From Streptomyces sp. McG3 (GTDB lineage Bacteria; Actinomycetota; Actinomycetes; Streptomycetales; Streptomycetaceae): a DNA stretch of 33,965 nt. A program made the translations under genes and the position numbers. Below the pieces are notes generated by a model, which saw nothing but the letters and a program-made list of their open reading frames with translations, had not been told where the DNA came from and searched no databases. The stretch's first letter is position 1; the number at the start of each line of letters is the position of its first letter. The stretch spans positions 1-33,965 of the forward strand of contig NZ_JAAXYC010000060.1 in NCBI RefSeq assembly GCF_018619185.1, in the 5' to 3' direction. Of this stretch, positions 24,029 through 32,043 are shown piece after piece.

Positions 24029-26632
24029 ATGGAACACGTGCCCCCGCCCGCCGAGGAACTGGCCCGCCTCGACCGAGAACTGGCCGAGCTGGACGCCCGC
24101 CGGGCCCAGCTGCTGACCCGGCGCACCTGGCTGCTCGCCGCGCTGCGGCCGCCCGCGCAGACGGCCGCCCCGGGCTGGAACCCGTCCGGCTGGGGAGCCC
24201 CTCCGGGCGCCCCCGCGCAGCCGTGGGGCTATGTACCGAAGCAGCCGTCCGCCCCGCGCGGCGCGCAGAACGTCCTGCTGACGCTGGGCGGACTGCTGCT
24301 GACGATCGCGGCCGTCGCGTTCACCCTGGTGAGCTGGGGTTCGATGGGGATCGGCGGCCGGTCGGCCGTGCTGGCCGTGGTGACCCTGGGGGCGATGGCC
24401 GCCCCGGCGGTGCTGCTGCGGCGGGGGCTGGCGGCCACCGCCGAGGCGCTGGCCGCCCTGGCCCTGGTGCTGACGCTGCTGGACGTCTACGCGGTCCACG
24501 CGGTGGCCGCGCCGGACACCGACGGGCTCGGCTTCACGGCCGTCGCGTCGGCGGTGCTCGCGGCGCTGTGGACGGCGTACGGGCTGGCGCTGGGCAAGCT
24601 GCGCCTGCCGTTGCCGGCCGCCGTGGTGCTGGCGCAGTGGCCGCTGTTGTTCTGGGCCTGGGCCGCGGGCGCACCGGCGCCGGTGGTCGGGTGGGCGCTC
24701 CTGGCGACCGCGGTGCTGGACGGCGCGATCGCCCTGTGGGGCAAGGGCGCCGGGGTGCGGGTCACGGCGTGCGTCGGTGGATCGGCGATGGGCTTCTCGG
24801 CCCTGATGGTGGGCCTGGCGCTGTCCACGACGGCCTCCGGGCCGCTCGGGGCGGTGGCTCCGGGCGTACTGCTGCTGGCAGCGGCTGCGGCGGCCCTGGC
24901 CGGGGCGTGGCGCGCGCCGAAGGGTTTCGCCCGGACGGGCGGTGTGGTGGCGGGCCTCGCGGCGGTGGCCGCGGTGGGCGGCGTACCTGCCTCCGCGCTG
25001 CCGGACGGCTGGCGGGTGCTCGCGTATCTGCTGTGCGGCCTCGCCCTGACCGGGGTGGTACGGGCAGGGGTGCCGAGGGACGCGGCCCGCGGGGTGCTGG
25101 CGGCGTCGGGGGCGGTGGTGGCCGGCGCCCTGGTGTGGGCGCTGCCGGCGCTCGCGGCGGTGCTGTTGGGCCCGGTGACGCTGCTGTCGGACGTGTGGGC
25201 GGGGTCGCCGGAGGGTTTCCGGTCCGCGCTGGGGTCGACGCTGCCGTGGGCGGAGCTGGCCGCGGCCCCGGTGGTGCTCGCGCTGGTGGCCGGGCTGCTG
25301 GGGGCGGCGTACCGGTGGTGGCCCGCGGTCGTACGGATCACGGCGCCGTTGGCCGCGCCGAGGACGGCGGACACCGGCACGCCGGGAGCGGGAGCACCGG
25401 GAGCGCCGGGAGCGGCCGGGGCCGGGGCGCCTTGGCCCGGCTGGTCCGGCTGGTCCGGTGCTGGGGCCGGTGCCCGCAAGCGGCCTGCCTCGGCAACGCT
25501 GCGCGGGGTCACCGGTGCGGGGGCGGTGGCTCTCGGCTGGGGCGCGTTCCTGCTGGCCGGGTCGCTGCTGGACGTGCCCTACGCACTCGCGGTGGCCGGG
25601 GAGACGGCTCTGGTGGGCGGTCTGCTCGCTCTGGCGGTCCGGGGTACCGGGGGCGACCGGGGCGCGACGGCGGTGCCGGTGACCGCGCTGGTGGCGGCGG
25701 TGGCCGGGGCGGTGAGCGTCGGGGTGCTGGCGCTGGCGTCCGAGGGGGCCTCCTACGCGGTGTTCGGCGCGCTGGCGGCCCTGTTCGCCGGGGCGGCGGT
25801 CCGGGCGGGGGCCGAGGTGCCGCGTGCGGTGTTCGCGGTCGCCGCGGTGGTCTGGGGCACGGTGCTCACAGGGTTGGCCGGCCGGTCGCTGGGCCTCGCC
25901 CCGCAGGAGACCGCGCCACTGGTGCTCGTGGTGCCCGCGCTGACGGTGCTGCTCGGGGCACGGCTGCGGCGGAACCCGGTGGCGTTGCCGGTGGAGCTGA
26001 CGGGCGCGCTGGGTGCGCTGGTCGCCGTGGGGCTCGCGGTGTCCGACGCGCCGTTCCTGGCCCTGGTGCTGGCGCTGTGCGGGGTGCTGGCCGCGGGGGC
26101 GGCGGTGCGGCCGGAGCGGCGGCCGGTGGCGGGTTACCTGGCGGCGGCGCTGTTCGTGCTGGCCACGTGGGTGCGGCTGGCGGCCTCGGAGGTGTCGTTC
26201 CCGGAGGCGTACACGCTGCCGGTGACCGTGCCCGCGCTGGTGGTCGGCGTGCTGCGGAGGCGCCGGGACCCGGAGGCGTCCTCGTGGACGGCGTACGGGC
26301 CGGGGCTCACGGCGACGCTGCTGCCGAGCATGGCGGTCGCCTGGACCGACACGGACTGGCTCCGGCCGTTGCTGCTGGGGGTGGCGGCGCTGGTGATCAC
26401 CCTGCTCGGCGCGCGCTACCGCCTCCAGGCGCTGCTGCTGCTCGGTGGGGCCGTGCTGGCACTGGACGGGCTGCACGAGCTGGCGCCGTACGTGGTGCAG
26501 GTCGCGGGTGCGCTCCCCCGCTGGCTGCCGCCGGCCCTGGCCGGACTGTTGCTTCTGGTGGTGGGGGCGACGTACGAGCAGCGGCTGCGCGACGCCCGTC
26601 GGCTCAGGGACGTGCTGGGGCGGATGCGGTGA
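24029..26632 (+). CDS. Large polytopic membrane protein, SCO7613-C-terminal-like
   Basis: An 867-residue protein starting at ATG 24029 (MEHVPPPAEELARLDREL). A short N-terminal coiled coil (5-45, LARLDRELAELDARRAQLL) and a Pro-rich linker precede a very hydrophobic body with roughly 20 or more membrane helices from about residue 85 onward. A Gly/Ala/Pro/Trp low-complexity loop interrupts it near 450-490 (bases 25375-25475). The layout of coiled coil, linker and dense helices resembles the streptomycete membrane family named after SCO7613; its function is unknown. There is no strong ribosome binding site; GTG at 24005 is an alternative start. The gene is bracketed by two identical tRNA-Val genes and ends at a 20-bp hairpin. 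Confidence 0.82.
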   Translation: MEHVPPPAEELARLDRELAELDARRAQLLTRRTWLLAALRPPAQTAAPGWNPSGWGAPPGAPAQPWGYVPKQPSAPRGAQNVLLTLGGLLLTIAAVAFTLVSWGSMGIGGRSAVLAVVTLGAMAAPAVLLRRGLAATAEALAALALVLTLLDVYAVHAVAAPDTDGLGFTAVASAVLAALWTAYGLALGKLRLPLPAAVVLAQWPLLFWAWAAGAPAPVVGWALLATAVLDGAIALWGKGAGVRVTACVGGSAMGFSALMVGLALSTTASGPLGAVAPGVLLLAAAAAALAGAWRAPKGFARTGGVVAGLAAVAAVGGVPASALPDGWRVLAYLLCGLALTGVVRAGVPRDAARGVLAASGAVVAGALVWALPALAAVLLGPVTLLSDVWAGSPEGFRSALGSTLPWAELAAAPVVLALVAGLLGAAYRWWPAVVRITAPLAAPRTADTGTPGAGAPGAPGAAGAGAPWPGWSGWSGAGAGARKRPASATLRGVTGAGAVALGWGAFLLAGSLLDVPYALAVAGETALVGGLLALAVRGTGGDRGATAVPVTALVAAVAGAVSVGVLALASEGASYAVFGALAALFAGAAVRAGAEVPRAVFAVAAVVWGTVLTGLAGRSLGLAPQETAPLVLVVPALTVLLGARLRRNPVALPVELTGALGALVAVGLAVSDAPFLALVLALCGVLAAGAAVRPERRPVAGYLAAALFVLATWVRLAASEVSFPEAYTLPVTVPALVVGVLRRRRDPEASSWTAYGPGLTATLLPSMAVAWTDTDWLRPLLLGVAALVITLLGARYRLQALLLLGGAVLALDGLHELAPYVVQVAGALPRWLPPALAGLLLLVVGATYEQRLRDARRLRDVLGRMR

Positions 26633-26695
26633 GCCACGCCCGGTCCGGGGGCACGCTGGTCACAGCGGCTCCCGGACCGGGCCAGGTGGGCAACG

Positions 26696-26736
26696 CAGAG
26701 GGCCCGGGAGACGGATTCCGTCTCCCGGGCCCTCTG
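26696..26736. terminator. Hairpin terminator between membrane protein gene and tRNA-Val copy 2
   Basis: A near-continuous palindrome with 20-bp arms (26696-26715 and 26717-26736) lies 63 bases after the membrane protein stop (plus) and 6 bases past the 3' end of the minus-strand tRNA. Confidence 0.85.
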
Positions 26737-26742
26737 TCCGGG

Positions 26743-26814
26743 TGGGCGATACTGGGTTCGAACCAGTGACCTCTTCGGTGTGAACGAAGCGCTCTCCCAC
26801 TGAGCTAATCGCCC
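26743..26814 (-). tRNA. tRNA-Val(CAC), copy 2
   Basis: The 72-base sequence is identical to the tRNA at 23818-23889 and shows the same CAC anticodon, discriminator A and no encoded CCA. Its flanks diverge within a few bases. A possible -10 (TAATGT, 26833-26828) lies 13 bases upstream; I could not identify a convincing -35 box. Confidence 0.97.
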
Positions 26815-26868
26815 GGGCGCACCGCAAACATTACCCCATGTCAGCGGAGCTCCCGGACCGTCCCCGGG

Positions 26869-27324
26869 CTACTCGCTGATCTTCCACGGCATGGTGAGCC
26901 CGAACTTCCAGACGTAGATCCCGGCCAGCACCGCCATGATCACGAGCCCGACCGTGGTGAGGATGATGTTGCGTCGCCGGACCTTGGGATCGAGGGCACG
27001 CTGCGCCGCCTCGGTGACCTTGCGCTTGGTCCAGCGCAGCACCAGCTGGGCCCAGACGAACTCGGTCGCCCAGATCGCCATACCGCCGAAGATCACCAGC
27101 CAGCCGGGGCCCGGAAGCACCAGCATGAGCACGCCCGCGATCACCACGCCGAGACCGACGATGAAGACGCCGACCTGCCAGCTCAGATGGAGCGCTCTGG
27201 ACGCCTTGATGAATCCCGGCGCCCGCGAGCCCAGCTCACGCTCCACCCGGTTCGATTCCCCCGTGGCGGATGCCGGGGCCGCCTGGTCGGCGACCTCGCT
27301 CCGCTCGTCACTCTCCGCGTTCAT
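26869..27324 (-). CDS. PGPGW-motif membrane protein (TIGR02611-like)
   Basis: The 151-residue product starts at ATG 27322-27324 (MNAESDERSEVADQAAP). The first 45 residues are charged and soluble. Two membrane helices follow: the first near 50-72, leading into the signature MLVLPGPGWLVIFGGMAIWATEFVWAQ, and the last at about 120-140. A basic loop rich in Lys/Arg separates them, which predicts it faces the cytoplasm. The family is known only as small actinobacterial membrane proteins of unknown function. It is divergent from ssgB, with a 190-base gap. The upstream open frame to 27606 lacks a plausible start signal. Confidence 0.85.
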   Translation of the reverse strand: MNAESDERSEVADQAAPASATGESNRVERELGSRAPGFIKASRALHLSWQVGVFIVGLGVVIAGVLMLVLPGPGWLVIFGGMAIWATEFVWAQLVLRWTKRKVTEAAQRALDPKVRRRNIILTTVGLVIMAVLAGIYVWKFGLTMPWKISE

Positions 27325-27438
27325 GAAGCTCAACTTACCCGACCTGTCTTCGTCACTGGAATGGGCGCATAACTCAAAGTTACACGCCGCTGAGCGAGGG
27401 ACCCGAAGCATCACAAATGGGTCAGAGGGGTTTACAAC

Positions 27439-27453
27439 GCCACCGTAGGTGGC
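27439..27453 (+). promoter_or_regulatory. Inverted repeat in the ssgB upstream region
   Basis: GCCACC-GTA-GGTGGC forms a 6-bp inverted repeat about 60 bases upstream of ssgB, directly after GTTTAC (27430-27435). GTTTAC resembles the -35 of stress-type (SigB/SigH group) promoters, and ssgB is reported to depend on SigH in Streptomyces coelicolor. I do not see a clean matching -10, so this is a candidate site only. Confidence 0.35.
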
Positions 27454-27514
27454 ATGTCGATTTCGCCGACGTGCGAATCCCCGAGCGCACACTGAGCGAA
27501 AGGCCCTGGCGCTT

Positions 27515-27928
27515 ATGAACACCACGGTCAGCTGCGAGCTGCACCTGCGCCTCGTTGTGTCGAGCGAGTCCTCACTGCCTGTACCCGCGGGCCTGCGGTA
27601 TGACACGGCCGATCCCTATGCCGTGCACGCCACCTTCCACACCGGAGCGGAGGAGACGGTCGAATGGGTATTCGCCCGCGACCTCCTTGCCGAAGGGCTG
27701 CACCGGCCCACCGGCACCGGAGACGTCCGCGTCTGGCCATCTCGTAGTCACGGTCAAGGCGTCGTATGCATCGCCCTGAGCTCCCCAGAGGGAGAAGCCC
27801 TGCTCGAAGCCCCGGCGCGAGCCCTGGAGTCGTTCCTGAAGAGGACCGACGCCGCGGTTCCGCCCGGCACCGAGCATCGTCACTTCGATCTCGACACGGA
27901 GCTCTCCCACATCCTGGCCGAGAGCTGA
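27515..27928 (+). CDS. ssgB: Sporulation-specific cell division protein SsgB
   Basis: SsgB is the actinomycete protein that positions FtsZ, with SsgA, at the start of sporulation septation. The 137-residue product (MNTTVSCELHLRLVVSSES) has the usual length and sequence of SsgB, which is extremely conserved between Streptomyces species. No membrane segment or enzyme motif is present. The start is ATG 27515 with GAAAGG about 12 bases upstream. A GTG or earlier start would lie in non-coding sequence. It is transcribed alone and ended by a very long hairpin. Its presence supports a sporulating, mycelial actinomycete as host. Confidence 0.95.
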   Translation: MNTTVSCELHLRLVVSSESSLPVPAGLRYDTADPYAVHATFHTGAEETVEWVFARDLLAEGLHRPTGTGDVRVWPSRSHGQGVVCIALSSPEGEALLEAPARALESFLKRTDAAVPPGTEHRHFDLDTELSHILAES

Positions 27929-28000
27929 GCCAGGCAGAGAGCCGCTCTACGCCGTCCGACTCGGGGCGACGGCGTCGTGCTGACAACCGCATAGGGCAGA

Positions 28001-28046
28001 CACCGGCGCCGTCGTCGCGGAAACCACCGCGACGACGGCGCCGGTG
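28001..28046 (+). terminator. Hairpin terminator after ssgB
   Basis: A perfect 20-bp stem (28001-28020 with 28027-28046) with loop AAACCA lies 72 bases past the ssgB stop. No gene is seen in the remaining bases before 28187. Confidence 0.85.
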
Positions 28047-28186
28047 CGCCCGGCTGCCGCGGCTCCTCCCCCCAGGGGCGGAGGGGTCCGTTCCGCTCCC
28101 TGCCGGGCCCTGCACCGGCCTGTCGAGCCAGTAGAGTCAGCCGCCATCGGCAGGCGCCCGCCCGCCGGAAGGCCAGGGAGCGAAGC

Positions 28187-28783
28187 GTGCTGATCCCTCA
28201 CGACACCCGGATCGCCCTCGACACGGTGGTCGATCTGGTGAACACCGCACCGGAGAACGAGCCGCCGCAGGACGACCCCTCGCACAGGCTCGCGGGTGGA
28301 TCCGAGGACGGTCTCGCCGATATCGCCGCGCTGTACGCCTTCGCGGAGCGGCATCTCATCAGCGGGGTCGGCACGCTCGGCGAGAAGGACCTGACCGCCG
28401 TACGTGACGTCCGGGCCCGTTTCGCCGAGGTCTTCGCGGCGCCCGACCCCCGCGCAGCCGCCGACCTGGTCAACCGGCTCGTCGCGGCGGCGGGCACCAC
28501 CCCGCAGCTCACGGACCACGACGGCTACGACTGGCATGTGCACTACTTCGCCCCGGACGCCTCGATCGCCGACCATCTCGCGGCCGACTGCGGCATGGCG
28601 CTGGCCTTCATCATCGTGGCGGGCGAGCAGGAGCGGCTGCGGCGCTGCGAGGCCCCGGACTGCGGGCACGCGTTCGTCGACCTGTCGCGCAACCGCTCCC
28701 GCCGCTACTGCTCCAGCCGTACCTGCGGAAACCGCCTCCACGTCGCGGCGTACCGGGCCCGGCGCAAGGAAGCCGCCGGCTGA
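28187..28783 (+). CDS. CGNR zinc-finger protein (ABATE domain)
   Basis: A 198-residue protein with the N-terminal ABATE-type domain and a C-terminal CGNR zinc finger. The cysteines appear as CEAPDC, then YCSSRTCGNR, with four Cys available for one zinc ion, followed by a basic helix (RLHVAAYRARRK) likely to contact DNA. Members are thought to be transcriptional regulators; no ligand is known here. The start is GTG 28187, five or six bases after GGGAG. It is convergent with the 51-residue membrane peptide gene. Confidence 0.9.
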   Translation: MLIPHDTRIALDTVVDLVNTAPENEPPQDDPSHRLAGGSEDGLADIAALYAFAERHLISGVGTLGEKDLTAVRDVRARFAEVFAAPDPRAAADLVNRLVAAAGTTPQLTDHDGYDWHVHYFAPDASIADHLAADCGMALAFIIVAGEQERLRRCEAPDCGHAFVDLSRNRSRRYCSSRTCGNRLHVAAYRARRKEAAG

Positions 28784-28819
28784 CGCCCGGGCCGCCGCCC
28801 CGCACGGTGGTGCGAGGCG

Positions 28820-28975
28820 TCACAGCACGAAGAGATCGTGCAGGGCGGCCATCAGCAGCAGGCCCCCGATCACCGTCAGGAAGATCATCAGGGGCGGCTG
28901 GGACAGCGCGAAGAGACAGCCGCGGGGCTCTTCGGCGGGGGGTGCGGGGGCATCGCCCCGGGAAGTGTCCACCAT
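28820..28975 (-). CDS. Small 51-residue single-span membrane protein
   Basis: A minus-strand frame too short for routine gene tracks encodes 51 residues beginning MVDTSRGDAPAPPAEEP. After a Pro/Ala/Glu-rich N-terminus and RGCLFAL comes one hydrophobic helix (PLMIFLTVIGGLLLMAAL, about 28-45), and it ends HDLFVL. Codon third positions are strongly GC, as in genuine genes here, and both the start and the stop are clean. No strong ribosome binding site is visible. The function is unknown. Confidence 0.65.
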   Translation of the reverse strand: MVDTSRGDAPAPPAEEPRGCLFALSQPPLMIFLTVIGGLLLMAALHDLFVL

Positions 28976-29116
28976 CTCGGGGTGATCATGACGCACCCGC
29001 GGCCGTGTTGGCGATCAACCGGCTTCATTCCCCGGGGAGTTCACCGTCCCGTGGCCATCGATAATCGCTCCGGCGTGCGGGGAGCCGTCAGACATTCGGG
29101 CCGGCGGCCCGAGCGC

Positions 29117-29136
29117 GCGCCCGGAGGGCCGGGCGC
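29117..29136 (-). terminator. Short hairpin after the 157-residue membrane protein gene
   Basis: GCGCCCGG (29117-29124) pairs with CCGGGCGC (29129-29136) around AGGG, starting 5 bases past the stop codon. It is shorter than the other terminators here and less certain. Confidence 0.4.
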
Positions 29137-29140
29137 CGTC

Positions 29141-29614
29141 TCAGATGCCGTGCTTCTTGAGGATCGCCTCGATGTCGCTGAAGTCTTCGCCGGGCGCGGC
29201 GGCCTCCTGCTTCTTCTTCGGCTGCGACTTCGGCTTCGCGGCCGCCGCCGCGACTCCCGCCGCACCGCCCGCGCCGAGCGAGGGAGCGGAGGCGGCCGGG
29301 GCCACCGCCTCGTTCCGTCCGGCCGCCCGCGCGGCCTTGCGTTCCGCGCGGGTGGTGCCGCTGCGGCGCTCGATGGCGCGGGTGGTCATGAAAAGGAGCC
29401 AGGAGAGGCCGAGCACCCCGAAGCCGAGCCAGACGCTCGGCTTGAAGGCGATCCCGGCGACCCATTCGACGACCCCGGTCAGCACGAGCCCGACCGGGAC
29501 GAGGGAGTAGGCGGCGATCCTCGTCGCCGTGAGGAACCGCTTACGGTACGCGGTCACCGCGGCGATGCCGAGGCCGGCCGCCGACACCGCGGAACAGATG
29601 GTCTCGGCAAGCAT
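29141..29614 (-). CDS. Membrane protein of unknown function with basic/Ala-rich tail
   Basis: The 157-residue product starts at ATG 29612-29614 (MLAETICSAVSAAGLGIAAVTAYRK), preceded by GGAGG six bases upstream. Three hydrophobic helices occupy roughly 5-22, 32-53 and 61-77. The rest is a cytoplasmic-type tail with ERKAARAAGR, an Ala run, a KPKSQPKKKQ segment and a final amphipathic DFSDIEAILKKHGI. The end motif FSDIEAILKKHGI looks like a conserved docking helix; it recurs in Streptomyces homologues as I recall. I cannot assign a function. Transcription runs away from the DsbA-like gene. Confidence 0.82.
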   Translation of the reverse strand: MLAETICSAVSAAGLGIAAVTAYRKRFLTATRIAAYSLVPVGLVLTGVVEWVAGIAFKPSVWLGFGVLGLSWLLFMTTRAIERRSGTTRAERKAARAAGRNEAVAPAASAPSLGAGGAAGVAAAAAKPKSQPKKKQEAAAPGEDFSDIEAILKKHGI

Positions 29615-29780
29615 CAGGGCCTCCAGGCGCAGGGGATACGTCCCTTCCATCCTGCACCGGCGACCGCCGTCGGGGCCACGGTGGCCGTCCACATCAGGGA
29701 CATTTCAGGGCCGGACTCCTCCCCAGGGGGTGGCCGGGTCCCGGTTGGGTCGCGCCCGCCCGGCCTGGAAGACTGGGCGC

Positions 29781-30299
29781 ATGAGCGATTCCTCCCCCGC
29801 GGCACCGGTCGTCCTCGACCTCTGGTGCGATCTCGAATGCCCCGACTGCCACCGAGCCCTCGACGATGTGCATGCCCTGCGCGCCCGGTACGGGGACCGC
29901 GTCGAGATCCGGCTGCGGCACTTCCCGCTGGACAAGCACAAGCACGCCTACGCCGCGGCCCAGGCCGCCGAGGAGGCGACGGACCAGGGCAAGGGCTGGC
30001 CGTACATCGAGTCCCTGCTGTCCCGCACCGCCGATCTCGGCCGCACGGGCGAGCCGGTGCTCCTCACTGTGGCACGGGAACTGGGCCTGGACGCCGAGGA
30101 GTTCGACACCGCGCTGATCGACGGCCGGCATCTGCTGATCGTCGACGCCGACCAGGCGGAGGGCAAGGCGATCGGCGTCACCGGAACGCCCACCTATGTG
30201 ATCGGCGACGAACGGCTGGACGGCGGCAAGAGCCAGGACGGGCTGCGCGAGCGGATCGAGGAGATCGTCGACGACGTCCTGGCCGCACAGGACCGGTAG
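29781..30299 (+). CDS. DsbA-family thioredoxin-fold oxidoreductase
   Basis: The 172-residue protein has the active-site CPDC (Cys20 to Cys23) in WCDLECPDCH and a cis-proline loop GTPTYVIG near 138-145, both hallmarks of the DsbA/thioredoxin-like fold with an inserted helical domain. There is no signal peptide, so it probably works in the cytoplasm, like the actinobacterial FrnE/2-hydroxychromene isomerase-like DsbA proteins. The start is ATG 29781, 166 bases from the divergent membrane protein start. Its stop is 24 bases from that of the convergent GNAT gene. Confidence 0.9.
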   Translation: MSDSSPAAPVVLDLWCDLECPDCHRALDDVHALRARYGDRVEIRLRHFPLDKHKHAYAAAQAAEEATDQGKGWPYIESLLSRTADLGRTGEPVLLTVARELGLDAEEFDTALIDGRHLLIVDADQAEGKAIGVTGTPTYVIGDERLDGGKSQDGLRERIEEIVDDVLAAQDR

Positions 30300-30323
30300 C
30301 GGTCGGCAGCGGCCGGGGAGCGG

Positions 30324-31160
30324 CTACAGCGCCTTGGCCAGGTTGTGGCGCGTCGTCGCGTAGCCGAGGGACTCGTACAGCCGCAGGGCCGGCGTGTTGG
30401 AGGCGAAGACGTGCAGACCGAGCCGGTCCGCGCCCCAGGTGCGGGTGATGTCCTCGGCGAGCAGCATCAGGGTCCGGCCGTGGCCCCGCCCCCGGTGTTC
30501 CTCGCGCACCTCGACGTCGAAGACGAACCCGGCGTCGCCACCGGGCGGCAGTTCCCGGCGGGCCACCCACACATGGCCGACGGCCTCGCCCGCGTGCACC
30601 AGCACCTCGAAGCGCGCCCCGTCGGTCGCCAGTCCGTCCGGCAGGAGGGTGGCGTGGTCGGCCTCGGACTTGAGCCCGGCCTGCTCGGGCGGCACGCCGC
30701 GGTCGATCCAGTCCTGTGCGTACGTGCGCACCGCGTCCTGCCGCCAGGCGGCGAACTCCTCATCGCCCATCGCGCGCGAGGTGAGACCCGCGGGGAGCGG
30801 GGCGGTGTCCGGGCCGAGGTCCTTGACCATGTTGCGGCTGCGTTCGGTGTAGCCGAGGGCGGCCGCGAGGCGGCGGGCCGGGTCGTTGTCGGCGGGGACC
30901 TCCACCCGCACCCGGGTGCAGCCCCACCCCCGCAGCACCTCTTCGGCGGCGAGCGCGGCGATGGTGCCCCGGCCGCGTCTGCGCCGGGGCTCCTCGACGC
31001 TGAGCGAGCGCAGCACCCCGGCGGTCGCGCCGAACGCGTCGTCGGTGCTGATCGCGACGGCGCCGACGGGCCGCCCGTTGTCGCACACGTCGTAGTGGCG
31101 GGCCCGCGCGCCGTCGGCGCCCTGCTGAAGCGGCCCGGACGGCCGGAGTGTCGTGGTCAT
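30324..31160 (-). CDS. Tandem-domain GNAT N-acetyltransferase
   Basis: The 278-residue protein contains two GNAT folds. The N-terminal half carries VLRSLSVEEPRRRRGRGTIAALA and the C-terminal half FDVEVREEHRGRGHGRTLM, both close to the acetyl-CoA-binding motif A (R/Q-X-X-G-X-G/A). The C-terminal half ends with the ASNTPALRLYESLGY signature, so it is the more likely active domain. Such two-domain proteins resemble mycothiol synthase (MshD) in layout, but nothing here identifies the substrate. The start is ATG 31158-31160; the ribosome binding site is weak. It is probably transcribed separately from pabC, which ends 62 bases upstream. Confidence 0.87.
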   Translation of the reverse strand: MTTTLRPSGPLQQGADGARARHYDVCDNGRPVGAVAISTDDAFGATAGVLRSLSVEEPRRRRGRGTIAALAAEEVLRGWGCTRVRVEVPADNDPARRLAAALGYTERSRNMVKDLGPDTAPLPAGLTSRAMGDEEFAAWRQDAVRTYAQDWIDRGVPPEQAGLKSEADHATLLPDGLATDGARFEVLVHAGEAVGHVWVARRELPPGGDAGFVFDVEVREEHRGRGHGRTLMLLAEDITRTWGADRLGLHVFASNTPALRLYESLGYATTRHNLAKAL

Positions 31161-31221
31161 CAAGGGTTTGTATCCCCTGCGCGAGGCCGCGTCACGCGCT
31201 TTTCGGGGGCACCGGGGCCCG

Positions 31222-32043
31222 TTACGGGTCGAGGTCGTCGCCGGCCCGCTCGGCGAAGATCCGCATGGCCTTCGCCGTCACCGGTCCGATCTCCGGGGTC
31301 AGCTCGCGATCGTCCAGGCGGTGCACGGCCTGGACGTCGCGGAGCGTCGAGGTCAGGAACACCTCGTCGGCCTCGGCGAGGACATCCATCGGAAGGTCGG
31401 TCTCCTCGGCCCCGGTCCACTCCACGGCCAGCGCGCGGGTGATCCCGGCGAGGCAGCCGGAGGCCACCGGCGGGGTGTGGATGCGGCCGTCCAGGACGAC
31501 GAACACGTTGGAGCCGGTGCCTTCGCAGAGGCGGTCCGCGGTGTTGGGGAACAGCGCCTCGGACGCGCCCCTCTCCCGCGCCCGTGCCAGGGCCACGACG
31601 TTCTCGGCGTACGAGGTGGTCTTCAGGCCGGCGAGCGCGCCGCGTTCGTTGCGCGTCCAGGGGACGGTGATCACCGCCGTGCTGTCCGGGCGGCGCTTCA
31701 CTCCGTCGAGGGCGACGACGAGGCTCGGCCCGTCGGTTCCCCGGTCCGAGCCGAGCGGGGACAGCCCGCCGGTGTAGGTGATTCGCAGGCGTCCCAGGGC
31801 GACGGGGTTGGCGTCGATGACCGCGGCGGCGGCGCGGCGGATCTCGTCGTGGTCCGGATCGGGCAGCCCCAGGCCCCGGGCGGACCGGGTGAGCCGGTCG
31901 AGGTGCCGGGTCAGCGCGAAGGGGCGCCCCTCGCTCGTACGCACCGTCTCGAAGATGCCGTCGCCCACGGTCAGCCCATGGTCGAGCACCGACAGCCGGG
32001 CGTCGTCGGCGTCCCGCAGTCCGCCGTTGACCCAGATCCTCAT
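31222..32043 (-). CDS. pabC: Aminodeoxychorismate lyase (class IV aminotransferase fold)
   Basis: A PLP enzyme that converts 4-amino-4-deoxychorismate to p-aminobenzoate and pyruvate for folate. The 273-residue product begins MRIWVNGGLRDADDARLSVLDHGL, the usual class IV start, and has the PLP lysine Lys141 in LAGLKTTSYAENV, GTGSNVFVV further on and the ITR segment. Branched-chain and D-amino acid aminotransferases share the fold, but coupling to pabB decides the call. ATG 32041-32043 overlaps the pabB stop in ATGA. Confidence 0.88.
   Translation of the reverse strand: MRIWVNGGLRDADDARLSVLDHGLTVGDGIFETVRTSEGRPFALTRHLDRLTRSARGLGLPDPDHDEIRRAAAAVIDANPVALGRLRITYTGGLSPLGSDRGTDGPSLVVALDGVKRRPDSTAVITVPWTRNERGALAGLKTTSYAENVVALARARERGASEALFPNTADRLCEGTGSNVFVVLDGRIHTPPVASGCLAGITRALAVEWTGAEETDLPMDVLAEADEVFLTSTLRDVQAVHRLDDRELTPEIGPVTAKAMRIFAERAGDDLDP

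Noticed and set aside
23818..26814. An integrative element inserted between tRNA genes
   Set aside because: There is no integrase, excisionase or att-like fragment; both tRNAs are complete and the enclosed gene has host-like codon use.
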